Shown: one piece after another, positions 33,129 to 42,063 of the stretch
How positions within the stretch are numbered: the first letter of the stretch is position 1
Layout: the number at the start of each line of letters is the position of its first letter
Assembly (NCBI RefSeq): GCF_018966525.1
Contig: NZ_CP076607.1
Coordinates: 1,860,001 to 1,924,000, forward strand
Source of the DNA: Paenibacillus sophorae
Lineage (GTDB): Bacteria > Bacillota > Bacilli > Paenibacillales > Paenibacillaceae
Reading direction: 5' to 3'
DNA length: 64,000 bases
Notes under the pieces: generated by a model
Database searches by the model: none
What the model saw: the letters and a program-made list of their open reading frames with translations, nothing else
Told to the model about the DNA's origin: nothing
Program-made: the position numbers and the translations under genes

Positions 33129-35063
33129 CTAAACCATTGTTCTCTTCAGACTGTGTACATAACGTGATCTTACAACGGCGAAATACAGCGTCTGCACCGC
33201 CAGGAAAGCGCCAATCGTCATCAGGACCGGGACCGTGATTTCGTAGACCTGAATTTGAACCATGACGGGCCGGAGCACAACCAGAGTCTGAACCCAGGCG
33301 ACCAGAATGGGGATGTAAAAAAGCAGAGCGATCTGCCTGGTTGCCGAGCCGGACATCTCGCCGGGACTGAGTCCGATCTTGGACAGCGCACGGTACATTC
33401 TTTGGTCGGCGGCCAGCTCGGAGTGCAGGCGGAAGTAGAGAAAGCTCGCCGACGAGACGGAGAAGATCAGGGCGATGAATATGCCGATAAAGCCAAGCAT
33501 CGAAGCTCCCTGTTTCGTCGTTAGATACAGGTAATCCCTGGCGCTCAGATACCCGCCCAAGCCGTGGGATTGATTGTCGCGATCTCTGTATGTGTCCGCC
33601 AGTTCGGTGGAGAGGAGCGCGGTCCGGCTTCCTGCGGCTGGAAGCTGTCCGTCCAATGCGGGCACTTTGTACAGGAACATTGTCAACGCTGACCCTTTGA
33701 CGGCCAGCTGGTTATACATGTCGCCTGATATGACCAGCAGAGGAGCGGCATATTGTCCGAAGGGCGAAGTCGGCAGCTCCAGCGTCTTTTTCACAATAAA
33801 GGTCTGGCCCGGATACTCCAGCAGCTTTACGCGGTTATCTTTGGCATAATCTTTAATGTTGAAATCGTTCGAATGGATCAGCAGAATCTCGCTGCCGGAC
33901 AGCCCGGCTTCAGCTTCCCTGCCCATCTGCGGCGCCAGCTCGTTGTAACGGTCCAGGGGCAGGATATTGAAAGGAATGAACTTGCCTTCTTTCACAATGG
34001 TACCGTGCAGCAGCCCGACTTTATTTTCCGTGTACTTTAAGCCTTCCGCCTGAAGGCGGTCGCGGATCAATTGCGTGTCTTTCTCTGCAGCTGCGGCGGA
34101 CAAATGGGAGGTGGTATAGGTAAAGGCAAACGGGCTGTTCACATACGCGTCCTTGTTCGCATTGTTTATCGAGAGCAGAAAGCTCGAAGCCATGCAGGCG
34201 AGCGACGTAACCACGGTCACAAGAAACAGCATGCGGGCATTGTCCTTCAGCTTGTAAGCCATCTCCGAAATCCAGAGCAGGTTGGTTCCGCGCCACAGCC
34301 GTCTGCGGCTGAGCTTAAGCAGACTAATCGTAAGAACGGACAACTGGGTGTAGAAAAAGTAAGTACCGGCAATGCCTGTTACCGCTGCGGTAAGCAGCCA
34401 TTTAGGGTCCAGCGGCTGGCGAATCGCCCAATATCCGGCGGCAAGCAGCGCGATGCACAGCGCGGACAGCAGCAGGGAGGCCTTGGGTTCCTTTTTCGGC
34501 TTGCTCGTGCCTTTCAGCAGCTCCAGCACCCGGTTCTTCCGGATAAACAGCAGGGTGAACGCCGAGATGACGATGAACAGGCCGAGGAACGCGGCTGCGG
34601 TTACTACTATTGCTTTTACCGGCCAGTATAAGGGCAGATTGGCAATGCCGATCATCTTGGTGCTGAGCAGCAGAAACATCTTGGACAGCAGCAGACCTCC
34701 GGCCATGCCCGTCAGGATGGAGAACAGCCCAATCAGCATATTTTCCATGAAGATCAGCTTATTGATCTGTCCCGGCCGAGCGCCCAGAATCGTCAGGATG
34801 CCGAACTCGAGATTGCGGGATTTCAGAAAAGCGCTTATGGAGTACAGCACGAAGAAGAAGGCGAAGATGAACACGATGTAAGAGGCGATCTTCATGCCAG
34901 CGGCCGAGTTTTCCCCCAGCTCAATCGAGGTCACGTCCGGATGGAACATGAATACCGCGTAAGCGAAGAAGACCATGACCATAAAGGCGCTGCTTAGAAA
35001 AAAAGCGATATAAGACCGGGCGTTCCGGCGGATGTTGTTAAACGCGAACTGAGGAAAGCTCAT
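33129..35063 (-). CDS. BceB-like ABC transporter permease (antimicrobial peptide sensing/resistance)
   Basis: The 644-residue membrane protein has the BceB layout: one N-terminal helix (IAFFLSSAFMVMVFFAYAVF), three helices, more helices near 200-300, a large extracellular domain of about 200 residues (roughly 325-530), and a final helix group. With the ATPase it forms a transporter that senses and removes cell-wall-active peptides such as bacitracin or lantibiotics from their targets, and it signals to an intramembrane kinase. ATG 35063 follows GGGGAGGG and overlaps the ATPase gene by 26 bases. Substrate unknown. Confidence 0.92.
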   Translation of the reverse strand: MSFPQFAFNNIRRNARSYIAFFLSSAFMVMVFFAYAVFMFHPDVTSIELGENSAAGMKIASYIVFIFAFFFVLYSISAFLKSRNLEFGILTILGARPGQINKLIFMENMLIGLFSILTGMAGGLLLSKMFLLLSTKMIGIANLPLYWPVKAIVVTAAAFLGLFIVISAFTLLFIRKNRVLELLKGTSKPKKEPKASLLLSALCIALLAAGYWAIRQPLDPKWLLTAAVTGIAGTYFFYTQLSVLTISLLKLSRRRLWRGTNLLWISEMAYKLKDNARMLFLVTVVTSLACMASSFLLSINNANKDAYVNSPFAFTYTTSHLSAAAAEKDTQLIRDRLQAEGLKYTENKVGLLHGTIVKEGKFIPFNILPLDRYNELAPQMGREAEAGLSGSEILLIHSNDFNIKDYAKDNRVKLLEYPGQTFIVKKTLELPTSPFGQYAAPLLVISGDMYNQLAVKGSALTMFLYKVPALDGQLPAAGSRTALLSTELADTYRDRDNQSHGLGGYLSARDYLYLTTKQGASMLGFIGIFIALIFSVSSASFLYFRLHSELAADQRMYRALSKIGLSPGEMSGSATRQIALLFYIPILVAWVQTLVVLRPVMVQIQVYEITVPVLMTIGAFLAVQTLYFAVVRSRYVHSLKRTMV

Positions 35064-35808
35064 GGCTGTTCCCTCCCCAGAACGACAGCGTGTCGATGAT
35101 TTTTTGGAAAAAGGCCTGGCGGCTCTCGCCCCGGCGGATCTCTGCCGCAAGCTTACCGTCCTTGATAAAGATGATCCGGCTGCAGTAGCTGGCGGCGAGC
35201 GGATCATGCGTGACCAGCATCAGTGTGGCTCCCGTACTTCGGTTGATATTCTCCAGCGATTCCATCACGAGCCTCGAGGAGTTGGAGTCCAGTGAACCTG
35301 TTGGTTCGTCGGCCAGGATAAGGGAAGGGGATGAGATAATCGCCCGGGCAATCGCCGTCCGCTGGCGCTGTCCGCCGGAGATTTCGTAGACCCGTTTATC
35401 GAGAATATCCGTAATACCCAGGCGGTCGGCAGCCTGCTCCAGCAGCGTCTTCATCTCGGAGAGCCTGCGCTTGTCGAGCGTCAGCGGAAGCACGATATTC
35501 TCGCCGACGGTGAGCGTTTCGAGCAGATTGAAATCCTGGAAGACGAAGCCGAGCTGCCTTCGGCGGAACAGGGCCAGCTCCTTTTTGTTCATGAGAAAAG
35601 GGTTGCTGCCGTTGATCTTCACTTCGCCGGAGCTGGGCCTGTCAATGGTGGAGACCATGTTGAGCAGTGTCGTTTTGCCGCTGCCCGACGGACCCATAAT
35701 GCCGACGAATTCTCCGCTCTCGATGCCGAGATGGATATCGGTAAGGGCGCGGGTGCTGATTTTGCCCGGATAGACTTTGCTGAGGGCGGTGACTTCCAAT
35801 ACATTCAT
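35038..35808 (-). CDS. BceA-like ABC transporter ATP-binding protein
   Basis: This 256-residue ATPase has Walker A GPSGSGKTT, signature ISGGQRQR, Walker B LILADEPTG and H-loop VTHDP. It is of the MacB/LolD/BceA type. ATG 35808 has AGGAAGG upstream. It precedes and overlaps the permease gene; a 116-base gap with a possible operator separates it from the kinase gene, so the transporter can be switched apart from the two-component genes. Confidence 0.93.
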   Translation of the reverse strand: MNVLEVTALSKVYPGKISTRALTDIHLGIESGEFVGIMGPSGSGKTTLLNMVSTIDRPSSGEVKINGSNPFLMNKKELALFRRRQLGFVFQDFNLLETLTVGENIVLPLTLDKRRLSEMKTLLEQAADRLGITDILDKRVYEISGGQRQRTAIARAIISSPSLILADEPTGSLDSNSSRLVMESLENINRSTGATLMLVTHDPLAASYCSRIIFIKDGKLAAEIRRGESRQAFFQKIIDTLSFWGGNSHELSSVRV

Positions 35809-35864
35809 GAGAGACCTTCCTTTCCAGGGTTGGGGCGTTTGCATTATCCCCGCAAGTATCCTGT

Positions 35865-35879
35865 TACACTCTCACTGTA
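35865..35879 (-). promoter_or_regulatory. Possible BceR-type operator before the ABC genes
   Basis: TACA (35865-35868) and TGTA (35876-35879) form an inverted repeat with a 7-base spacer, inside a longer near-palindrome. BceR-like regulators bind TNACA/TGTNA inverted repeats in Bacillus, usually with a shorter spacer, so this is tentative. Confidence 0.3.
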
Positions 35880-35924
35880 CCGTACAACGCCCGATGGCTG
35901 CCATGGATTTACCTTACGGTTTCC

Positions 35925-36944
35925 TTACAGTCCGGTTAATGTTATGTTCGTATCCGCCGGAATCCCCGAATCAAAAATTAGCCGGACCGCCGTGCCTTCG
36001 CCGTGCTGCGAGGAAAGCTCCACCCGGTGTCCTATCCGCTTGCATATTTCGTGGACAAGATAAAGGCCCATACCGGTCGATTCGCGGTACTCCCGTCCGC
36101 GTTCGCCCGTGAAATAAGGATTAAAGACCCGCTTCAAATCCTCAGGGGCGATTCCGATGCCTTCGTCGCGAATTTCCAGAATGACCTCGCGGCCTCGCTG
36201 GAAAGCTGCGGCGGTGACGGTCTTTCCGGAGCCGGCTGAATAATTCACGGCGTTAGTTAGAATCTGGACGAGCATAAACCTCAGCCACTTGGCGTCGGTA
36301 TACACCTTGAGCTCCTCGCCAATCCGGATATCCGCCTGCACGCCCCGGCGGATGAAGAGCCGCCGGTTCTCGGCCACCGTCTCGCTGACCGCCTTCCGCA
36401 GAGATACCGGCACGATGCTGAAATCATCCTCGAACCGGTCCAGCCGGGAAGTGTACAGCACCATTTCCAGCCCTTTGCGCAGGCGGTCGACTTCCTCGCG
36501 GATACTGTCCGCCGCCGCATCGTCCAATTCCTCGGCTGTCAACTGAATAATGGACAAGGGGGTCTTCATTTGATGAACCCAGCGGTTCATGAACGTGATA
36601 TGGCTGTCCACGCGGCGGGCCTCCTCGCCGAGCTGATCCCGGTAATGGCGGCCGTAGGTTTCCAGAAGCTTGTCGACGGCTTCCGGAAGGGGAGCGTCTC
36701 CAAGCGGCTCGAAGGCGCTGTTCAAGGAGGCTTCCGGATCGTTAAGCTTTATGTACAGTCTTCGATGACGCAGGTAGCGGAATCCGAGATACACGGCAAG
36801 CACCGCTCCGCTGAGCGCCGCGCCGTACAGCATAATAGAGAAGGGGCGCCCTTCGCCCGTGAGCCAGTAGAGAAGCGGAACGAGCAGCATCTGGACCGCA
36901 TAGAACAGCAGCAGCGGAAGCTGCACCTTTAGAAACAGCTTCAT
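35925..36944 (-). CDS. Intramembrane-sensing histidine kinase, BceS-like
   Basis: The 339-residue kinase has two N-terminal helices with hardly any extracellular loop (QLPLLLFYAVQMLLVPLLYW ... FSIMLYGAALSGAVLAVYLG), the H box WVHQMKTPLS and the N, G1 and G2 boxes (ILTNAVNYS, RDEGIGI, STGMGLYLV). Such kinases take their input from the associated BceAB transporter. It overlaps the regulator by ATGA. Confidence 0.93.
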   Translation of the reverse strand: MKLFLKVQLPLLLFYAVQMLLVPLLYWLTGEGRPFSIMLYGAALSGAVLAVYLGFRYLRHRRLYIKLNDPEASLNSAFEPLGDAPLPEAVDKLLETYGRHYRDQLGEEARRVDSHITFMNRWVHQMKTPLSIIQLTAEELDDAAADSIREEVDRLRKGLEMVLYTSRLDRFEDDFSIVPVSLRKAVSETVAENRRLFIRRGVQADIRIGEELKVYTDAKWLRFMLVQILTNAVNYSAGSGKTVTAAAFQRGREVILEIRDEGIGIAPEDLKRVFNPYFTGERGREYRESTGMGLYLVHEICKRIGHRVELSSQHGEGTAVRLIFDSGIPADTNITLTGL

Positions 36945-37636
36945 GGCGCTTCGGCGATGTTCAGCCGGTACCCCGCTCCCCTTACCGTTTCCACAGCATC
37001 GTCCGCATTCAGTTCCTTAAGCTTTTTGCGCACCCTCGTTATGTAGACATTCAGTGTGTTGTCATCGATGAAATGCTGGTCTTCCCACATCAAGTCGAGC
37101 AGCCGCTCGCGGCTGACTACGCGGCCTTCCTTCAGCATCAGGGCTTCCAGCAGGACGGACTCCTTCTGAGTCAGTTCCGCCGTAAGCTCTCCATGCTGAA
37201 TGGCAAAGCGTTCGGGATAGAGAGTCAGCGAGCCCGAGCGTACGGTCCGTTCTTCCGGCTGATGCGCGTAAGAACCGTAGACCCGGCGCAGCTGGCTGCG
37301 GATCTTGGCGAGAACGACCTCGTAATGAAACGGCTTCGTGATGTAGTCGTCCGCTCCGTTCTCCAGCGCCATCACCTGATCCATTCCGCTGTCTCTGGCG
37401 GAGATGAACAGGATCGGGCAGAGCGACCGGCTGCGGATCTGGCGGCACCAATAATATCCGTCGTATTTGGGGAGATTGACATCCAGCAGCACGAGATCCG
37501 CTCCGCTATCCAGAAAGGCATCCAGCACCGAGCTGAAATCTTCCACAATAGCTGTGCGGAAGCCGTATTTCGACAGGTAGGTTTGCAGCAATACGGCAAG
37601 TTTGGCATCATCCTCTATGATCAAAATGGTTTCCAT
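36941..37636 (-). CDS. OmpR-family response regulator, BceR-like
   Basis: The 231-residue protein has a receiver domain (IIEDDAKL, phospho-Asp in LVLLDVNLP, Lys in YITKPF) and a winged-helix OmpR DNA-binding domain (LTQKESVLLEALMLKEGRVV, NTLNVYITRVRKKL). ATG 37636 follows AAGGAG. It should activate the neighbouring BceAB-like genes. Confidence 0.94.
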   Translation of the reverse strand: METILIIEDDAKLAVLLQTYLSKYGFRTAIVEDFSSVLDAFLDSGADLVLLDVNLPKYDGYYWCRQIRSRSLCPILFISARDSGMDQVMALENGADDYITKPFHYEVVLAKIRSQLRRVYGSYAHQPEERTVRSGSLTLYPERFAIQHGELTAELTQKESVLLEALMLKEGRVVSRERLLDLMWEDQHFIDDNTLNVYITRVRKKLKELNADDAVETVRGAGYRLNIAEAP

Positions 37637-37690
37637 GAAATTCTCCTTCATGCGATATGATGGCGGCTTACGTACCGCTATTATCATATC

Positions 37691-38797
37691 TCATTGACCC
37701 GGAGGAATGAAGCCTTTGTGTCCGCGCAGTGCTACTGCCAGCGCCAGAACCAGCGGGATAGCGACCTGGAATATGACATCGATCTTTAGGGAAGGTCCGA
37801 GGCCGATGGCAATATGCTGCGTATAATCTCTCTCGATGAAGGACGCCGCATAGATAACCGCTCCAACGGCAATCACCCATATCTTTTCGGATTTGTTCGT
37901 CAGGAGCGAAGCCATTCTCACAGAGCAATAGAAGAATATTAACATTTTGATCATGAGCCCGATAAATATCATAAATGTGACCAGGATATCCAGCCGTTCG
38001 ATAAACCTCAAACCGGACAGCGTTCGGACCGCTTTAAGCAAAGGAAGGACGGAGCTGTGTGTCAAGTCCGGGCCAAGAACGGCTATATTTGTTGCTTCCA
38101 TGAATATTAGAAACAGACTAACTCCGATATAAGCCCAAATCGTTTGCTTTGCCGGAACACCAGGCCGGTTCCAAAGTGACCACAGAAGCAGAAAGACTAT
38201 GATTTGACCGAACGGAAAGGAGACGATGTCGGGCAGCGCCGTATTCAGAATGGGCCGAAGCCCGTTCTCCGCCACAGGCATCAGCCGCCTGAAATCGGCG
38301 ATCTTCATTAGTAGAAACATAATGATCAGCACGAAGTAACAGAGGATCAAACCCGGAAGCAGAATCTCCGGAAGCCGAAAGATCGTCTTCACACCTTTCC
38401 AGATTGCATAGACCCCAATCATCAGAAACACCAGCATCGTGATGGACATAGGAGTCGCTGGTAGAAGGATTATCGCGGTAAGCTCGCCAAAATCCCGCAG
38501 GTTCCGCATGGACTCGTAAGCAAAATAGCAGCAGTATATTGCACTGATTAATCCGCCGGCGATGCGTCCGAAGCCGAAACGGAGCATTCCGGCCAATTCC
38601 ATTTCCGGCAGGCGGCGCTGAATCCACAGGAAGAGAAGAAGGAGAGCGAAACCGGCTGCGGCTCCGACGCTCATTGCCAGCCAGGCATCCTGCTTGGCCT
38701 TACTCCCGAGCACAAACATTGGGGTACTGCCGATTTCAAACAAAATGACAATAAACGTCATTTCCAGGCTCGTGGCATGTTTTTTTGACTGTGACAA
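37691..38797 (-). CDS. Spore germination permease GerAB/GerB-type subunit
   Basis: The 368-residue protein with about ten helices belongs to the endospore germination permease family (APC superfamily): LEMTFIVILFEIGSTPMFVL at the start, and AIYCCYFAYESMRNLRDFGE, VLPLLKAVRTLSGLRFIERLD later. It forms the B subunit of a nutrient germinant receptor in the spore inner membrane. The start is TTG 38797, because AGGAGGT lies seven bases upstream; no ATG fits. It is the third gene of the A-C-B order and is separated from the C subunit by a 213-base gap. Confidence 0.92.
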   Translation of the reverse strand: MSQSKKHATSLEMTFIVILFEIGSTPMFVLGSKAKQDAWLAMSVGAAAGFALLLLFLWIQRRLPEMELAGMLRFGFGRIAGGLISAIYCCYFAYESMRNLRDFGELTAIILLPATPMSITMLVFLMIGVYAIWKGVKTIFRLPEILLPGLILCYFVLIIMFLLMKIADFRRLMPVAENGLRPILNTALPDIVSFPFGQIIVFLLLWSLWNRPGVPAKQTIWAYIGVSLFLIFMEATNIAVLGPDLTHSSVLPLLKAVRTLSGLRFIERLDILVTFMIFIGLMIKMLIFFYCSVRMASLLTNKSEKIWVIAVGAVIYAASFIERDYTQHIAIGLGPSLKIDVIFQVAIPLVLALAVALRGHKGFIPPGQ

Positions 38798-39010
38798 GGA
38801 TCTAACCTCCTGACCATCTGATAATCGCTCCGCCGTCAGGCTGGGAAACATGGCTATTGCCCGAAACGTTAACGTAGGCGGCCCTTACCGGGTATACAGC
38901 CGAACAGCAGCCGTATAGGCCGCTTCCCCTTCCTGCAGCCCCCACCCCGGGAAAAATACGGCGGCGTGGAGTTACAATGACCGCAAACCGCTCTCCTAAC
39001 ATCGGCCTTA

Positions 39011-40267
39011 TTACTTCTCCAATGAATTATAGGAGTTGCTGTTAAGGCCGATTCGTTTGATTTTCACCTTGACATGAGGGCGGATTTGAATGTTTTGAAA
39101 TACGGTATCCCAATTGTCCTCCTGTTTTATCCGCTTCCATTGCTTGGGGTGATGGCGATGGATGGATACGGCAAAGCCGGTCACATCGGCATTCAATTTT
39201 TTGACCGAACGCCAGGAGGCTTCCACGATCTCAAGAATATTTCTCTCTGTGCTGCTCTCAAGTTGGCGGATGGTGGATTCCTTTTCCAGCTTCAAGCTGC
39301 TGCCGATTTCGTTCAATGTACCCCCCGCTTTAATATCAATATCCATGACGTAATGATCGTTCTCCCACATCGGACGGACAGTGGTGGATGAATGCAGCAG
39401 TGTAATCGATGCATCGTCTTTGTCGCTCTTTTCGGGCTTTGAGGGAAATGAGATGTTCGACATTTTGATCTTGTCCGTCATGAAGGATAATCCGTACGCT
39501 TCGGCCTGTGACAGCCATCCGACGAAACGGTCTCCTTTCAGAACGGCCAATCTGCCAAATGCGATCCGGGATGGAAGATCGGTCTGGGTTATGTCACTCG
39601 TTCGATCCATTAACTTATTGCCGGAGAGCAGAATTTCCGGAACTGCCGCGCTAGCCGATTCAGAGCTCAATTGCCTGGCCAGCTCGAACATCTGTATTCC
39701 GGGGTAATAGGAAGTCAATCTGGCCTCCTGTTCAATCATGAGCTGAACGCCTGCGCCCTGATTTCTGTTGAGCTGCATCAACTGGCTAAGTATGCGTCCC
39801 GCCTCTCCTTCGGTAATGAACACATACACCGTTTGGCGGGCATCGGCTTTGCGCAGTAACAGATCGATCAGCTCTCCAATTCCTCTTTTCGCGAGCGCCT
39901 CGCCCAGCACCGTGATTCGGGATTGGGAGAAGAACAACTCGCGCGTGCTGGTCAGATTGGTGCGTTCGACGGCTTGCATAATCGTATTCCCCCTTGCCGT
40001 ATAGATCAAAAAGGGAGGCGAACTTGTATTTCCTCCGCCAGTGCCTCCCGTGTTGTTAGCACCGGATGAAGGGTTGATAACCTGGTAGGTGGCTTGCCAT
40101 TGATTATCCTTCCAATCGTATGCGGAACCCGATACAATGCCAAGCTCGTTCAGCTCTCTATCATCCCAGCAGCCGCTGATCAGGAGCGACAGGAGGGAGA
40201 CGATAAGCAGGAACATCCGCCCCGCTTGATGACGCATGTTATCGCCTGTTTGTGCGCTTTCGCTCAT
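39011..40267 (-). CDS. Spore germination lipoprotein GerAC/GerC-type subunit
   Basis: This is the C subunit of the germinant receptor, 418 residues. The lipobox LLISGC places the lipid Cys at 33, followed by the family hallmark WDDRELNELGIV. Later regions (GRLAVLKGDRFVGWLSQAEA, then a C-terminal GerAC domain) fit. ATG 40267 follows AAAGGAG. An insertion of Gly/Ser/Asn (PSSGANNTGGTGGGNTSS) near residues 67-85 may be a flexible loop. Confidence 0.93.
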   Translation of the reverse strand: MSESAQTGDNMRHQAGRMFLLIVSLLSLLISGCWDDRELNELGIVSGSAYDWKDNQWQATYQVINPSSGANNTGGTGGGNTSSPPFLIYTARGNTIMQAVERTNLTSTRELFFSQSRITVLGEALAKRGIGELIDLLLRKADARQTVYVFITEGEAGRILSQLMQLNRNQGAGVQLMIEQEARLTSYYPGIQMFELARQLSSESASAAVPEILLSGNKLMDRTSDITQTDLPSRIAFGRLAVLKGDRFVGWLSQAEAYGLSFMTDKIKMSNISFPSKPEKSDKDDASITLLHSSTTVRPMWENDHYVMDIDIKAGGTLNEIGSSLKLEKESTIRQLESSTERNILEIVEASWRSVKKLNADVTGFAVSIHRHHPKQWKRIKQEDNWDTVFQNIQIRPHVKVKIKRIGLNSNSYNSLEK

Positions 40268-40328
40268 GTCTACACTCCTTTCTTTTGGCATCCGGCCTCT
40301 TCATCGGCCTTAATAGCAGAAGTCCGCT

Positions 40329-41927
40329 TCAGGAATTCTTACTCCCCTGCCCTTCGGATTGGCTGCCGGATGCTTGCTGCTCTTTCGGAAGCAAGTTCTG
40401 CCTTGGCGCTTCTTTGCTTCCGTATGTGCTTGGTCGCATCTTCATGTTCCGCAGAGGTACACGGATAACAATATCTTTCAGATAACTCGGATTCATCGGA
40501 GCAATGGGGGATAAATACGGAACCCCGAATGACTGGAGGCTGGCCATATGGATTAGAAGCACCATCAAAAAGGACATGATCCCGAGCATGCCCAAGGTAC
40601 CGGCAAACAGCATCATCATGAAGCGGATAAGCCGGGTGGAGTTGGAGATAGCCATTGACGGGATGACAAAATTTGAAATCGCCGTGAAGGACACGACAAT
40701 GACCATGGCGGCGGATACAAGGCCCGCCTGAACGGCGGCCTGCCCCAGCACGAGTGCGCCCACGATGGAGATTGCGGGTCCGATGGCCCGCGGCATTCTT
40801 ACCCCGGCTTCGCGCAGAACGTCGAATGTCAGTTCCATGAGCAATGCTTCAATAAAAGCTGGAAAGGGTACGCCTTCACGCTGGGCGGCCAAGCTGATCA
40901 GCAGTGTAGTCGGCAGCATCTCCTGGTGGAAGGTCGTGATGGCGATATACAGCGCAGGCAGAAGCATGGACACGAAGAAGGCGGAATAGCGAATCAGGCG
41001 CAGGAATGAAGAAATGTCAAACCGCTGGTAATAATCTTCGCTGGATTGAAAAAAGCTGAAGAACGTAGCGGGAGCCAGGAGTGCAAAAGGTGTTCCGTCA
41101 ATAATGATGCCGACCTGCCCTTCCAGAATGCCGCCCGCCATGGCATCGGGCCGCTCTGTACTCATTATTGTCGGAAAAGGAGTCAGATGGCCGTCCTGAA
41201 TCAACTCCTCGATGTAATTGCTCTCCAGAATGCTGTCCGTGTCAATGGCATCCAGACGTTGACGAATCTCGGCAAGCACCTGCTCGCTTGCGATGCCGTG
41301 GAGATAGACCAGGGCGACGCCCGTCTGGGTGCGTCTTCCTATTTTATATTGTTCGACCCGAAGATCGGCGGTTTTCAGTCTCCGGCGCAGCATGGAGGTG
41401 CCTGTTCGCAGGCTCTCGGTGAAGCCTTCTTTGGGACCGCGGATTACCCCCTGTGAGGTCGGTTCATTGACGCTCCGCTTCTCCCAGAAGGAAGTGCCGG
41501 CCGCCAGCGCGACCTTGGATCCGTCGAGCATGATAATTGCATTTCCTTCGAACAGCATACCGAGCAGACTTTCCACCGTTTTACATTCTTGGAGTCCGCC
41601 CACTGGCAGAATCTGCTCCTTGATCAGAAGAAAAGCTTCCTCCGGCCGCTGTTCCTTCAAAAGCGGATTATCCGTCAGAGGCTGGATCACGGCTTGGGAA
41701 ACCAAGTCCGAATTGACCAGTCCGTCAATATAAATGAAATTCATAGCGGGAGAATCGGAGGACGGGTTGGATAATGAACGGAACACGACATCGGCGCTGT
41801 GCCCGATGCGCCGCTTGATTTCCGCCAGATTGGCATCCAGAGAGGCCTCCAGCGGATGGAAGGGGAGTGTGCTGTTTTGTACCGGCCTGAAATCGGGTTT
41901 ACGTTTTGACAGAAACTTCAGCTTCAT
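40329..41927 (-). CDS. Spore germination receptor GerAA/GerA-type subunit
   Basis: This is the A subunit, 532 residues: a cytosolic N-terminal domain of about 280 residues, then four to six helices with the conserved DGTPFALLAPATFFSFFQSS, SEDYYQRFD and PRAIGPAISIVGALVLGQAA segments, and a polar Lys/Gln/Ser-rich tail. ATG 41927 follows GGAGGGAG. With the C and B genes downstream it forms a complete receptor; the germinant cannot be read from sequence. Confidence 0.95.
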   Translation of the reverse strand: MKLKFLSKRKPDFRPVQNSTLPFHPLEASLDANLAEIKRRIGHSADVVFRSLSNPSSDSPAMNFIYIDGLVNSDLVSQAVIQPLTDNPLLKEQRPEEAFLLIKEQILPVGGLQECKTVESLLGMLFEGNAIIMLDGSKVALAAGTSFWEKRSVNEPTSQGVIRGPKEGFTESLRTGTSMLRRRLKTADLRVEQYKIGRRTQTGVALVYLHGIASEQVLAEIRQRLDAIDTDSILESNYIEELIQDGHLTPFPTIMSTERPDAMAGGILEGQVGIIIDGTPFALLAPATFFSFFQSSEDYYQRFDISSFLRLIRYSAFFVSMLLPALYIAITTFHQEMLPTTLLISLAAQREGVPFPAFIEALLMELTFDVLREAGVRMPRAIGPAISIVGALVLGQAAVQAGLVSAAMVIVVSFTAISNFVIPSMAISNSTRLIRFMMMLFAGTLGMLGIMSFLMVLLIHMASLQSFGVPYLSPIAPMNPSYLKDIVIRVPLRNMKMRPSTYGSKEAPRQNLLPKEQQASGSQSEGQGSKNS

Positions 41928-41998
41928 AGATGCTCCCTCCAAGGCACAGCTTTTGACTGCTGTATTATTCCCGGGAATCTATTCCTTATTCTGACTAA

Positions 41999-42038
41999 AA
42001 GCGCCCTTCATCCTGCTGCAGCAGGATGAAGGGCGCTT
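41999..42038 (-). terminator. Perfect 40-bp palindrome, terminator of the glycosidase-like gene
   Basis: Twenty bases (41999-42018) are the exact inverse complement of the next twenty (42019-42038), with no unpaired spacer. On the reverse strand TTTTAG follows. It ends transcription of the 42064-43230 gene upstream of the germination operon. Confidence 0.8.
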
Positions 42039-42063
42039 GGATGTTCAAATCCGATTCTTGCGA

